DNA of 64,000 nt from Macrolepiota albuminosa. Taxonomy: Eukaryota; Basidiomycota; Agaricomycetes; Agaricales; Agaricaceae. Positions 31,561-42,429 of this stretch are shown one piece after another. Every line of letters begins with the position of its first letter. The first letter of the stretch is position 1. The notes under the pieces are model-generated. The model was not told where the DNA came from and searched no databases. It worked only from the letters and a program-made list of their open reading frames with translations. The translations under genes and the position numbers were made by a program. The DNA lies in contig JAMWFC010000122.1 of assembly GCA_027475525.1 (NCBI GenBank), forward strand, positions 1,339,575-1,403,574, written 5' to 3'.

Positions 31561-32210
31561 GGAAGACGCCCTAAATCGCAGAATCGACTCCGACGTCTTC
31601 TCTGCCCCAGTTTCCCATCTTCGTTCCACGACACTTGCACAGGACACTCTCACGACTTACCTACCCTCCCACTCCTTGCATTTCCTCCTCCTCAACACCC
31701 ACCTCACCCCCTCCGGAATCCCCCTTAACACCCTCGTCGACAGCAGCACCACCGACAACTTCATCAATGAGGCATTGTCTACCTTAGCCCCGGAACCTGC
31801 TCAACGACTCCCGGTCCCAGTACAGCTCTGCCTCTTTGATGGAGATGCCTCTATGGCAGGGGACATCACTCACTTCACGCGTATGCCAGTTACTTTTGCC
31901 AACGGACAGACTCACACTCTCCAGATGCTGATAACCAAACTCCACCCTTCCACACCCCTGGTCCTAGGGCTCCCGTGGCTCCGAGACACCAACCCCCACA
32001 TTGATTGGCAACATCTTACCCTTTGCCTGACCCGGGACCCGATGCCCAACGACCAGCAACTCCCCTTTGACATCCCCCACTCTCCGAATCCTACCCCAAA
32101 AGACAGGCCCCCACCACTCCCCGGACTCCAGTCCCGCTCGTCCCGATCCTTTGTCATCAATGCCAGGCTGGACAGCACCCCGGGACCGATATCGGCCCTC
32201 ATCGACAGTG

Positions 32211-32805
32211 TGTAAGGGCGACCTCTAGAGGCTGTGGCTCAGTCACACAGCTGGCAAAGGGAGATCCAAAGTGTATTAGAATATATACTGACAATATCAA
32301 GGTAGCTACTCACCTGGCAGAGGAAGATCCAAAGAGAACAAGTCTGGGGATTCCCTATGCCAGGTTGGACGCTTCTGGGGCCTCTGAAGCGTGGGAAACA
32401 ACTGTACAGTACAACAAAACCTTAAAAACTCAAAAATTGACTAACCAAACAAGTGTGCAAACAAGGGAGGAAAACTCCGGACTTTAGAAGTCAGAAAGGC
32501 AAACTCCGGCTTATCTAAGCAGCCTGGAGTGGTGCTGAAGGGCCCACACTTGTCTGAGTGATAGCTAAAGAACCAGAGCACCTTAAAGGTTGAGAATAGT
32601 ACTAACAGATAGTGTTGAAAAAGTAGTAACAGCAATGATAGCTAAAGAACCAGAGCACCTTAAAGGTTGAGAATAGTACTAACAGATAGTGTTGAAAAAG
32701 TAGTAACAGCAAAATGAGAGAATGATAGAAGAAATAAGGAAGTGAATGAAAGAAGAGTGAAGAAATAAAGAGTGAAAGAAGAAAGGAATGAGGAGTCCCC
32801 TGACA
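32211..32805 (+). repeat. Solo LTR D, forward
   Basis: TGTAAGGGCG...CCCCTGACA, flanked by the 5-bp duplication CAGTG (32206-32210 and 32806-32810). It is 595 bp including a 77-bp duplication, or 518 bp without it, the same length as the copy at 34448. Confidence 0.9.
32559..32712. repeat. Exact 77-bp tandem duplication 8
   Basis: Bases 32559-32635 equal 32636-32712, inside the solo LTR D. Confidence 0.9.
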
Positions 32806-34447
32806 CAGTGGAGCCACCGGAGTTTTCATCAGTGACGCCCTCGACCTCCCCCACGACTCTCTCGACCAGCCCCTCCGCCTGCAACGCCTCGACGGCACCC
32901 CCTCCTCCTCCGGCCCCATCCAGAGGTCTCACTCGAGACACGTGACCCTGGACAACAACTATGAATTCACCTCCAACTTCTTGGCTGCACGACACGAACC
33001 CCAACATCAATTGGAGGATGCTTACCATGACCTTCCCGGGACCCGAAGACCACCCTTTGACCGCCGTGCACCTCCGGGCCCTAGGGAGCAACCCAATGCC
33101 CGACACTCCTGGGACAACAACCGTGCCCTCCATGCATACGCCACCCACGCCCGTCCGAGCCCGCAAGGCCCCTGATCGACCCCCAAACATTTCTCGGAAC
33201 AAGTACAAAGGGCTGAACTACCCTGGCCGGTCTCAGACACGCGTCAAACCCGCTCCGGCTGATGCGTCCACGACTCCAATCAATCTGAATGCACTCGACA
33301 TTAGGATCATTGGAGCCGCCCCCTTTGCCCGTCTCATGAAGGATGGAACACCCACATTTCAGCTACACACCTTGCCGTCTCTCCCGGAAGAACATCTACG
33401 AGGGGATGCTATTCCCCCGGAAAAGAAAACTGAGGAGCAGATCCTCCAAGAAGTAGTTCCCCCAGAATATCACGAGTTCGCTGACGTATTCTCCAAAGGA
33501 GATGCCAAGGAGATTCCCCCTCACCGCCCCTATGACCATACTATCGACCTCAAAGAAGGAGCCGCCCCCCCTTTTGGCAAGGTGTACAACATGTCGGAAG
33601 TCGAACTCCAGGCCCTCAAGGACTACCTCGATGAAATGCTTGGTAAGGGATTCATCCGACTCTCTGCCTCCGCCGCCGGAGCCCCGGTTCTATTCGCCAA
33701 GAAGAAGGACAGTTTGCTCCGACTCTGCATCGACTACCAGGGACTCAATAGGATCACCAAGAAGAACCGCTACCCACTCCCGCTCATCGGCGATCTGGTC
33801 GATCGACTCTGCAGTGCCAAGGTTTACACGAAAATCGCCCTCCGCTCCGGCTACAACAACGTCCGCATCACCCTGGGACATGAGTGGAAAACTGTGTTCC
33901 ATACGCGGTACAGTCTGTTTGAGTACCTTGTGATGCCTTTCGGAATGACTAACTCCCCTGCCACATTCCAATACTTCATGAACGACATCTTCCACAACAT
34001 GAGTGATGTCTTCGTGATCATCTACTTGGACGACATCCTCATCTACTCTGACTCGAAGAAGGACCACCAGAAGCACGTCCAGCAAGTCCTCAAACGCCTC
34101 CGAGAGCATAACCTCCACGTCAAGCCCGAGAAGTGTTCATTCCACACAGAAGAGGTTGAGTATCTCAGCATCATCGTATCCCTGAATGGCGTTTGCATGG
34201 ACCCCTACAAGGTCGAGGCCATCGTCAACTGGCCACAACCCCGGAATGTCAAGGAAGTACAATCCTTCTTGGATTTCGCTAACTTCTACCGGAGGTTTAT
34301 AGACAACTACTCCGGTATCACGAAACCCCTCAACCGGCTCACATGCAAGGACATTGCCTGGAACTGGGACAGTAAGTGCCAAAGCGTCTTTAACCTGCTC
34401 AAGGAGGCTTTCACAGTTGCCCCCGTACTCCGGCACTACAACCCGGC

Positions 34448-34965
34448 TGTCAGGGGACTCCTCATTCCTTTCTTCTTTCACTCTTTATTTCTTCACTCTC
34501 CTTTCATTCACTTTCTTATTTCTTCTATCATTCTCTCATTTTGCTGTTACTACTTTTTCAACACTATCTGTTAGTACTATTCTCAACCTTTGAGGTGCTC
34601 TGGTTCTTTAGCTATCACTCAGACAAGTGTGGGCCCTTCAGCACCGCTCCAGGCTGCTTAGATAAGCCGGAGTTTGCCTTTCTGACTTCTAAAGTCCGGA
34701 GTTTTCCTCCCTTGTTTGCACACTTGTTTGGTTAGTCAATTTTTGAGTTTTTAAGGTTTTGTTGTACTGTACAGTTGTTTCCCATGCTTCAGAGGCCCCA
34801 GAAGCGTCCAACCTGGCATAGGGAATTCCCAGACTTGTTCTCTTTGGATCTTCCTCTGCCAGGTGAGTAGCTACCTTGATATTGTCAGTATATATTCTGA
34901 TACACTTTGGATCTCCCTCTGCCAGCTGTGTGACTGAGCCACAGCCTCTAGAGGTCGCCCTTACA
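34448..34965 (-). repeat. Solo LTR D, reverse
   Basis: 518 bp, TGTCAGGGGACTCC...CGCCCTTACA, flanked by CCGGC on both sides (34443-34447 and 34966-34970). It interrupts A2 pol between the RT thumb and RNase H. Confidence 0.9.
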
Positions 34966-36378
34966 CCGGCCCTCCCAATTATCCTAGAATGTGACGCCTC
35001 CGACTACACCATCGCTCGGATTCTCTCGCAGATGGGATCTGATGGTGGGGAGCCCTGGCCAGTCGCATTCTACACCCGGTCCATGATTGACGCCGAGCTC
35101 AACTATGACATCTACGACAAGGAGCTCCTTGCCATTGTCAAAGCCTTCAAACAATGGTGAGCGTACCTCGAGGGAGCCCGGCACCGGATCCAGGTCTACT
35201 CGGATCACAATAACCTGCAGTACTTCACCACGACCAAGCAACTTAGTCAACGGCAGGCCCGATGGTCCAAGATCCTCTCGGAGTACGACTTCACAATCCA
35301 GTACTGCCCGGGACGACTTGGAGCTAAACCCAATGCCCTCACCCGCTGACCAGACGTCTATCCCAAAAAGTCGTTCAAGGCAGAACGCAATGTGTTCAAT
35401 CATCGTGTGGTGATCCCTCCCGAACATCTGAATGCCGTACTAATCTTAAACGACGAAGGAACCCTGAGCCAGATCCGCTGCGCCCCCTGAGACAAGTACT
35501 TCACTGATCATGACCCCCACAAACCCCCCGATGGAACCGACCGGGACCCCGCTTTCTCCTTGTCCCCCGACAAAAAACTCCTCCTCCGAGATGGCCGCAT
35601 CTACATCCCAGATCACGCCCAACTCCGCTACGACGTTCTCTGCCAACACCACGACCACAAGCTCCGGGGACACCCTGGAATACGTAAGACCCTCCAGCTT
35701 ATCTCCCGGACTTACTTTTGGCCAGGGTTGAAGAAGGACGTGACCCGCTACATTTGATCATGCAAACCCTGCCTCCTGGCCAAGGTCCCCCGACACTGAC
35801 CATACGGACTCCTGAAACCCCTGCCAGTCGGACGACGCCCCTGGTCCTCCATATCCCTGGACCACATCGTCGAACTCCCGGAATCTGAAGGGTTCGATGC
35901 CATTCTCGTTGTTGTGTGTAGGCTAACCAAACAGGGCATCTTCCTACCCTGCCACACCACGGACACCACCCCGGACTTTGCCCGGCTGTTCCTTGAGCAC
36001 GTCTTTGCCAAACACGGACTCCCGGACGACATCGTCTCTGACCGTGGCCCACTCTTCGTGTCCAAGTTCTGGACTTCCCTGTGTAAGGCCCTTGAAGTAA
36101 AGACTTACCTCTCTACTAACCGATGGTCAAACCAAAAGGGTCAATCAGTCTCTCGAGCAGTACCTCTGACTATACATCAACTACTTGCAGGACAACTGGC
36201 ACACCGAGCTCCCCCTGGCCGAGTTCACCTACAACAACACGCTGCACTCTGCCACCGGGGTATCACCCTTCTTTGCCAACAAGGGATACTACCCCTGACT
36301 GACACTCTCGCTCTGGGACATTCCATCGCATGCCGCCCACAAGGTCACCCGGGATCTCCAGTCTCTTCACAAGTTCTC
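34966..36378 (+). pseudogene. A2 RNase H and truncated integrase
   Basis: RNase H: LECDASDYTIARIL, the KELLAIV block and [14 protein letters not shown] follows AFKQW. The integrase zinc region (HDHKLRGHPGIRKTLQLI, CKPCLLAK) and the core ([20 protein letters not shown]) follow, with in-frame TGA stops. Downstream of the second Asp a short deletion removes the YHPKT block; the Glu position is Lys, as in A1. Sequence homologous to A1 ends near 36378 and jumps to the part after the chromodomain, so the integrase C-terminus and chromodomain are absent. Confidence 0.85.
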
Positions 36379-36673
36379 AGTAGGGATTCAACTCCCATGT
36401 ATATTTTCTGCCCTCTCTAGATCTTACTCCCTTTTAGTACCTTTTCTCACAGTAGTGCCCTGGTGTCGGGGCAAGGTCTCTTTCCAACTGTCCCGCCACA
36501 TTACTATTCTTTTTACTTACTCCGGCAGTTCAAGTATATACAATTAATAACGGATTACATTATTATACAGGTACCGGGACCAGCGACAAAAAAAAGGAGA
36601 ACCCCTAATACTGGGGCCCCGGATCCCCCTCTCCCTCCACCTCACCTCCCTCCCCCACCCCCCCGGGCCAACC

Positions 36674-38363
36674 TCAGAACCCCTCCCCCATCCCCTCCGG
36701 ACCGTGCTTCTGCAGTGCCTCCTCCGCCAACTGCTCCCAGGACGGGAGGGGCTCGTCCTTGTCCAAAACCCTCTCGAACCATGAATCGGGAGCGGGCACG
36801 TTCCTCCGCCGGTGTGCTGATACCACTTGCCCCAGCAAGTCAAGGCCCCACTCCACCCCGGGGGTCGTCATGTCCGGGCGCTGCCCCTCCTGCAGTGATG
36901 CAAGTGCTGCGGCGGCCACGTCCAAAAGCAAACGGTGCTCCTGGGCCCAGCCTGGAAATGTCAATGGGAGACCAAGTCCGAGAAGAAGGAGACTCACTTA
37001 ACGAGGCCATGCGGGCCACCACTACATCTCGGCACAGAGCCTCCACCAACCCCTGACTCCCCGGGAGCCCCACCCCCTGCCCAAGCCTCGCCCTCAGGGC
37101 CTCTAGCTCGGCCTCCATTTCCCCCCGGGTGACCCTGGCCTCCTCCAGGTCCCGGATCATCTCCTCCCAACCCTCCTCCAGACCCCTCCTGGCCGCCGCC
37201 TCCTCCCTCATCCCCTCCTTGCGACCCCCCTGCTCCCACCCATCCTGCTCCTGCAAAATCTCAATGTTGTGAGCTAGGAGCCCCCTGGACAAGGGGGAGA
37301 ACTCTGCAGGAGATAGGCATGGGAGAGAGACCAGGGATGGGGTCCCCAGGGGCAGACGCGCCCTCTTGGAGGGCCCCGGGGAGGGACTGGGCGACGCCTG
37401 CCTCTTCCCTTTGTTGGGGCGCCCCCCACGACCCTCGTGACTGCCAGTTCCAGCCCAGGTCACCTGACAGGTGATCAGGACCACAGGCCGGCCCCAGCCC
37501 CCTACCTGGATGACCCCTCGGCCCCCTGACTCCCCACTGGGCGCCTCCGTGGGCGCTGCGGGCACCTCCCCTACCGGCTCCACCGTCCAATCCTGCTCCT
37601 CAACTCCCATCCTCCGGGTGACCCCCCCAGCGGCCACCCCTGCTCCCAGGAGACACAACGTGCCCTCCACAGCGCCGACACAGAGCACCACTCGTGGTTG
37701 AGATGGCAGGCCTCGCAGATAGACGTATCCCGGCGGGACGAGGGGCCCGGAACCTCGAACAAGCACAGGACCACTCGTTGGGCGCAGTGCAAGCACTGCA
37801 CCAAAGTCAGCAAGGAAGACCAGAGGTAGGAGACCACTCACCGGTCCATTGCTCACGCACCAGGCGTGGGCAGGTAGACTCTGGAGCCTCTCCAGGGCCT
37901 CCCCAAACAACTTCTGCGTCATGGCCGCCCACGCAACGTGTTGATCTTCTGGGACCTCTGAAACGGTCCCTATCGCCATCCCAGAACAACAGAAACGGGG
38001 GGCAGGCAGCCTAGGGCAGGGAGGGGGGTGCGGATGGGGAGGGCGGACAGTCATCTGTGCAAAGGTGGGCGCGGGACAACTCAAACAGGACTCCAGAGGG
38101 ACACTGGAACCTGCATCGGGAACAGGCTCTGGGAGCCAGCTGGGACCCGCCTCTGGGGCAGTAATATTGTGTTGTTCTGAAAAAGGAAGGTCAGTAATGA
38201 CAAGCAAGCGGCGCGAGAAGCACTCACGTTGTTGCACAAGCGCCGCCACGTGCTCCCAGTCCAGACGGGCTTGGTACCGTGTGTCCCGGGCTTCCCAGGC
38301 CATGAGGGGCGCAACCTCATTAGTTTGTGGGGGCATCAGGAAATGCGTTGGCGTACACGACAT
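36674..38363 (-). pseudogene. Antisense Zn2Cys6-like gene of A2
   Basis: The best preserved copy. ATG at 38363; introns inferred at 38227-38177, 37841-37796 and 36997-36952, all GTGAGT...CAG. Exons 1-2 encode 157 codons (MSCTPTHFLMPPQTNE start). Exon 3 begins with Cys158 and the cluster CX2CX6C-X15-CX2CX6C (Cys 158, 161, 168, 184, 187, 194). Later come KRQASPSPSPGPSKRARLP, a basic Ser/Pro segment like a nuclear signal, and a coiled-coil-like Glu/Arg/Leu stretch (EEMIRDLEEARVTRGEMEAE). Exon 4 holds the conserved HRLLLDVAAAALASLQEGQR and WFERVLDKDEPLPSWEQLAE. A run of 7 G (8 in A1) near 37620 shifts the frame inside exon 3. The gene converges on integrase; its 5' end faces the 3' LTR. The role is inferred, not shown. 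Confidence 0.7.
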
Positions 38364-38475
38364 GGTTGAGTTTGATGGTAAATTTTTTTTTCGATACGTG
38401 GCAGGTCAGGTGCCAGATCCCACGATTGGACCCCAGTCCGAACCACCGGCTGCGTGTGCCTCGGAGGGTCTTGGC

Positions 38476-38491
38476 ACTGAGGGGGGGGTGA
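38476..38491 (+). other. Polypurine tract of A2
   Basis: A CTGAGGGGGGGGTGA run directly precedes the 3' LTR at 38492, identical to A1. Confidence 0.8.
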
Positions 38492-39202
38492 TGTCAGACC
38501 CGCCCCAGGACACCCCCAAAACACCATCCAGGACCCTCCCTCCGACCCCGCCATCACGACTACCAACACCGCCATCACGCACATCAAGGACCGCCATCAG
38601 CCGCCACCAGCCCCAATCAACAATCAGATCATGCGACTTGCTTCCAGCCATCACGCATCACGCATCACAGCTCCCTCCACGCCAATTGATCGCATGCCCC
38701 ACACACGCGATTCAAGTATACAGTTTCTGCCCGCTACTACAACGGGGAACTACGCTATAAGTACTACGGGACCGGGTCTTGGGTTCTGGGGTGTCTGGGA
38801 TGGGTTCCGGGAGTCATTGATTCGCTAGTCTTGATATTAACTTGGATAACTTTGATTGTTGCATGCCCTTTGCTTGATTGGTATGCACTGACTGGCACGC
38901 TTTTGACTGGCATGCTTGAATAACCGCATGCTCTAAGTTTGGTACGTACTTCGCAACTTTAACTTGCTAACTTGGTCTCATCTTAGAACCTTCGGTTCAC
39001 GACTCGACCCCCACCCAATCCCCCAGCTACTCACAACCCAAAACCTCCAGACTGAGTCCCCTCTCCCGGGATTACCCCCGCCCACGTCTTGAACCCCGGA
39101 GTCCTAGCCCCGGAGTTCCAGACACCCGAGTATCTGTAGATCAAGTCCGCATTGTAAGGGCGTTGCTTTCCCAGAAAGCCCCCGACTCAGCGGAACCTGA
39201 CA
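38492..39202 (+). repeat. 3' LTR of A2
   Basis: 711 bp, TGTCAGACCC...CCTGACA, followed by CCCTT. It contains AGTCTTGATATTA near 38827 but with an inverted block just upstream. Confidence 0.9.
38738..38820 (-). other. 83-bp inversion inside the A2 3' LTR
   Basis: The block 38738-38820 is the reverse complement of 15631-15713 in the 5' LTR, apart from a few substitutions. The flanks on both sides (CCCGCTAC and TTCGCTAGTC) are in normal order. The A1 LTR has the same orientation as the 5' LTR, so the inversion is specific to this LTR. It carries the TATA-like box. Confidence 0.9.
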
Positions 39203-40467
39203 CCCTTTACCCCAAGCATAAGACTTTCCAGGGGTGCATTGACGAGTGGCATTGACAAAACCTGGGGAACCTAGCAACCGGTAACCTAAACAGTGTGGCA
39301 ACAACAGAAGCAGAAACGACTCCCCAACAAGCGCTAATTCATGAGGTATTCCAGCTTAACGCTGTCAGTGACCGACCTACATTGTCACGCAAAGAGAGAA
39401 TTGAGATGCTGGAAAAGGAATTGAAGTCGCTAAAGAATCAGGTCTTCAATGGGGTAGAGATCAGAAAGGGCAAGCAGCCTTTGAAGGACTATAGACCCTC
39501 AAGCGCCACAACAGACCCCACCCCAACAAAAGCTTTGACCTCTAGCGCTAACAAAGACATACCAGAAGCAACCAAGGCACCTGCCATTACGGAGCTGCCA
39601 CTACATCCTTATGCTGGCCTTGGGGGCAACTATGTCCCACCCCTTAATTGCAACTTTGGGGCATCAGAAAAACCATTGGGTGGCTATTGACCAATGGTGC
39701 CTATATACGACCTAGAAAAGTCAAAGGTAGTTTTTGATCGCATTATGCAGAGTCAGGTTATGCTATTGGTAGGAGAGTTATGCAATGTGGTGCCAGACAT
39801 CAGAAACCAGATGCGTACCACAGTTACCCCTCGACAAAACGTAGCTAACAATGTAACAACGCTGGACAAATGCAACGATGTACTACCTGGGTTTGCATAT
39901 ATCATGGAAACTGCAGCCCCAGAGACCAAAAAAGAGGCCGCACCATCTAAGGAAGCTACATCCATTGACCCAGTTGAGACCTACCTTAAGTCGCTAAGAT
40001 GTAGCGACGATCCCGCTATCCTGACTGTAGCTCAGGACTCTCACACTATTTGTTTGATCATGCTGACTGTAGATGGAAAAAGTGAAATTGAGTCTATTGT
40101 AGATAGTGGATCTCAGATCATTTCTATGGCTGCTGATGTCACTAACAAACTTGGCATCATTTACAATCTGACGATTATTCCTAATATGCAAAGCGTTAAT
40201 GGCACTATCAATCAATCTTCAGAAATGGCCTGAAACATTCCATGTGCTATTGGCAACCTTACGTTTTACTTGCAAATTCACATTCTCAGGTCACCCACAT
40301 ATGACTTATTATTAGGAAGGCCCTTTGACATGCTAGCTCAATCAGTAGTCAAGACGACATCCAAAAACAAAACGACGCTAACTATTAGCAACCCTAATTC
40401 AGGTGTCAGAAGAACGGTCCCAACATTTCCACAGGAGAAATTCCAAAAGCCTGGACCAAGAAAATGA
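39203..40467 (+). pseudogene. B gag C-terminus and protease
   Basis: One frame with TGA stops at 39688 and 40231. It holds a Lys/Glu-rich helical segment (SRKERIEMLEKELKSLKNQV), then IYDLEKSKVVFDRIM typical of the region before the protease, then the retropepsin: ESIVDSGSQIISM (DSG) and YDLLLGRPFDML. The first bases (39203-39207) are the target duplication made by A2. It ends with a TGA at 40465. Confidence 0.8.
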
Positions 40468-40619
40468 CCTTACATTAGCAACAATCCCTACGAGTGTTTT
40501 CCAGCACCATCGAGGAGATGAGTGATGAGGATCATGAAAATGAAGCGCTTATTTTGGACTATAATCATCAAACCAGATGAGTAACTCATATATCACATAC
40601 CCCTTTAGCCCCTGAAATT

Positions 40620-41640
40620 TTGGACTCTTCTTTGTCACTTACCAGCAAAGCTTTATCATACCTATACCTCACAGCTTCAGATATTGCTGAAAACCTTTCA
40701 ACAGACACTTACTTTGTTTCTACTCCTGACGTTAAAGAACCTTTGATATCTGGTTTTGCCAAAAACCAAAGTTCTACATATAATGTGTTTGCTAACAATA
40801 GTACCCCTAAGCACAAAGGGGTTCAGGTCAAAAAGAAGTACAAGCCCATAGCGCTTAAAACAAAACTGGTAGCGAGTACCATGCTCGAAGAATTTTAGAT
40901 TGAAAGAAAGATAATTGGTGATCTATTAGCAACACTTCCCAAACTTGACCTGAATCCACTGCCCTTTGAACCCACAGAACGGTTTATGGCAGAACAAAAG
41001 GTGCTATTCCTAAGCACCCATGATACAGGCTTTCTATCAAAGGTGGAACTAGATGTACTAGTCAACATTATGCGGAAGCAAAACAAAGCATTTGCTGAGG
41101 AAGACTCAGAGCACGGTAAACTTAGGACTGACTTCTTTCCACCAGTAGTTATACCGACTATTCCCCACATGCCATGGACTGAGCATAACCAACCAATCCC
41201 ACCCGGAATAGAAGCTGAAGTATGCCAGATTATTCATTCTAAGATAGCGGCAGGCATATATGAGCCTTTTAATTTGGCTTACCGCTCACGATGATTTTGC
41301 ATCCTCAAGAAAAATGGGAAGCTACGTATAGTTCACAGTTTAAAGCCATTAAACAAAGTCACGATTCGCCATTCAGGAGTACCATCTTTTCCTGATCACA
41401 TCACTGAGTCCTTTGCAGGCCGCATCTGTGGCACTACTCTGGATTTGTACGTGGGCTATGACAAGCGCTTAATTCATCCTTCCTCCAGAGACTTAACAAC
41501 GTTTCAAACACCATTTGGGGTGCTACGGCTAGTAATGCTCCCCATGGGATGGACCAACTTGGTGCCTATATTCCATAACAACATTGCATTTATTTTACAG
41601 CTGGAGATACCTCACCACGTCTTTCAATTGCTTACCCCGC
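40620..41640 (+). pseudogene. B reverse transcriptase, catalytic loop deleted
   Basis: The KKKYKPIALKTKLV leader, then DFFPPVVIPTIPHMPW, then RT fingers and palm: FCILKKNGKLRIVHSLKPLN, DLYVGYDKR (motif A) and FQTPFGVLRLVMLPMGWTN (motif B). Immediately after FHNNIAFIL the sequence jumps to the end of the RT, so the YxDD motif C is gone and the enzyme cannot be active. Stops at 40896 (TAG) and 41292 (TGA) are in frame. Confidence 0.8.
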
Positions 41641-41656
41641 TCAGGGGTACCCTTCA

Positions 41657-42399
41657 AGTTCAGACCTGATCAAATTAATGCCCAAAACGATTTAGTCAAG
41701 ATGCTACAGGAAGCGAAGCCCTTGGTGCCCATTGACTATACTACTGCCGATCCTGTCATACTTGCTGTTAACACTTCATACATTGCGGTTGGCTTCTTCC
41801 TGTGTCAGTGCAACAGTGCAAATCACAAGATTAGGTGCTACAACCGCTTTGGGTCGATTACCCTTAATGACAGAGAATCGTGCTACAGTCAGCCCAAGCT
41901 AGACTTATATGGCTTGTTTCGGGCATTTCAAGCACTATGCATGTACCTTATAGGGGTCTGGAATCTGATTTTCAAGGTTGATGCACATTACATTAAAGGA
42001 ATGTTGCAGAATCCAGACATCCAACCCTTGGCTAGCATGAATCGCTGGGTTGTAGCAATACTAATGTTCCACTTTGAGTTAGTTCATGTAAAAAGCACGT
42101 TCCACGGGCCAAATGGCTTATCTCAACCCCCACAACAGCCAGAGGATAAGGCGCTAGACAAAAGCAACAATGAAGCATTTGACGACTGGATTGATCAACT
42201 ACACAGGTTTGTCCATATCATTCAGCTACCTATACTCTTGCTTCATGAAGATCAACCAGTCTCCACCTGGTTACACCCTTTGGTGCCGTATCAACCTAAA
42301 CCATATAAGGCGCCATCAACTTTTTACATGGCCAGTATCTATAATGTTGCTAAGCCATCTAATGATCTAAAGATAGTCGAGGAACCCAGACCCTTGTGA
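41657..42399 (+). pseudogene. B RNase H and linker
   Basis: The block PLVPIDYTTADPVILAVNTS is followed by GSITLNDRESCYSQPKLDLYGLFRA and LIFKVDAHYIKGMLQ, the Ty3-type RNase H of basidiomycete elements. The linker to integrase (DDWIDQLHRFVHI) is intact to a TGA at 42397. Confidence 0.8.
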
Positions 42400-42429
42400 G
42401 AAGACAGCCAAAAGCTACCATATTCAGTG

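Larger units (their letters stand above)
31561..34447 (+). pseudogene. A2 tandem protease domains and reverse transcriptase
   Basis: First protease unit: LVDSSTTDNFI (DSS in place of DSG) and LVLGLPWLRDTNP...DWQHLTL. The second unit begins SFVINARLDS and ISALIDS, and is split inside its active-site motif by the solo LTR D at 32211-32805; it resumes GATGVFIS. Here the second motif keeps Asp (IDSGA), unlike A1. The RT from about 33560 is open: LRLCIDYQGLNRIT, TKIALRSGYN (motif A Asp is Ala), VMPFGMTNSPATFQ and IIYLDDILIYSD. The frame runs to the thumb (PVLRHYNPA) and stops at the second LTR D at 34448. Confidence 0.85.
15355..39202 (+). mobile_element. Ty3/gypsy chromovirus copy A2, with nested insertions
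   Basis: Both LTRs start TGTCA and end TGACA and are flanked by CCCTT (15350-15354 and 39203-39207), a perfect 5-bp target duplication in B gag. Without insertions the element would be about 10 kb. It contains DIRS-1, with element C inside it, and two solo LTRs of family D. A deletion (junction near 36378) has removed the end of integrase and the whole chromodomain relative to A1. The antisense gene at its 3' end is well preserved. Confidence 0.9.
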
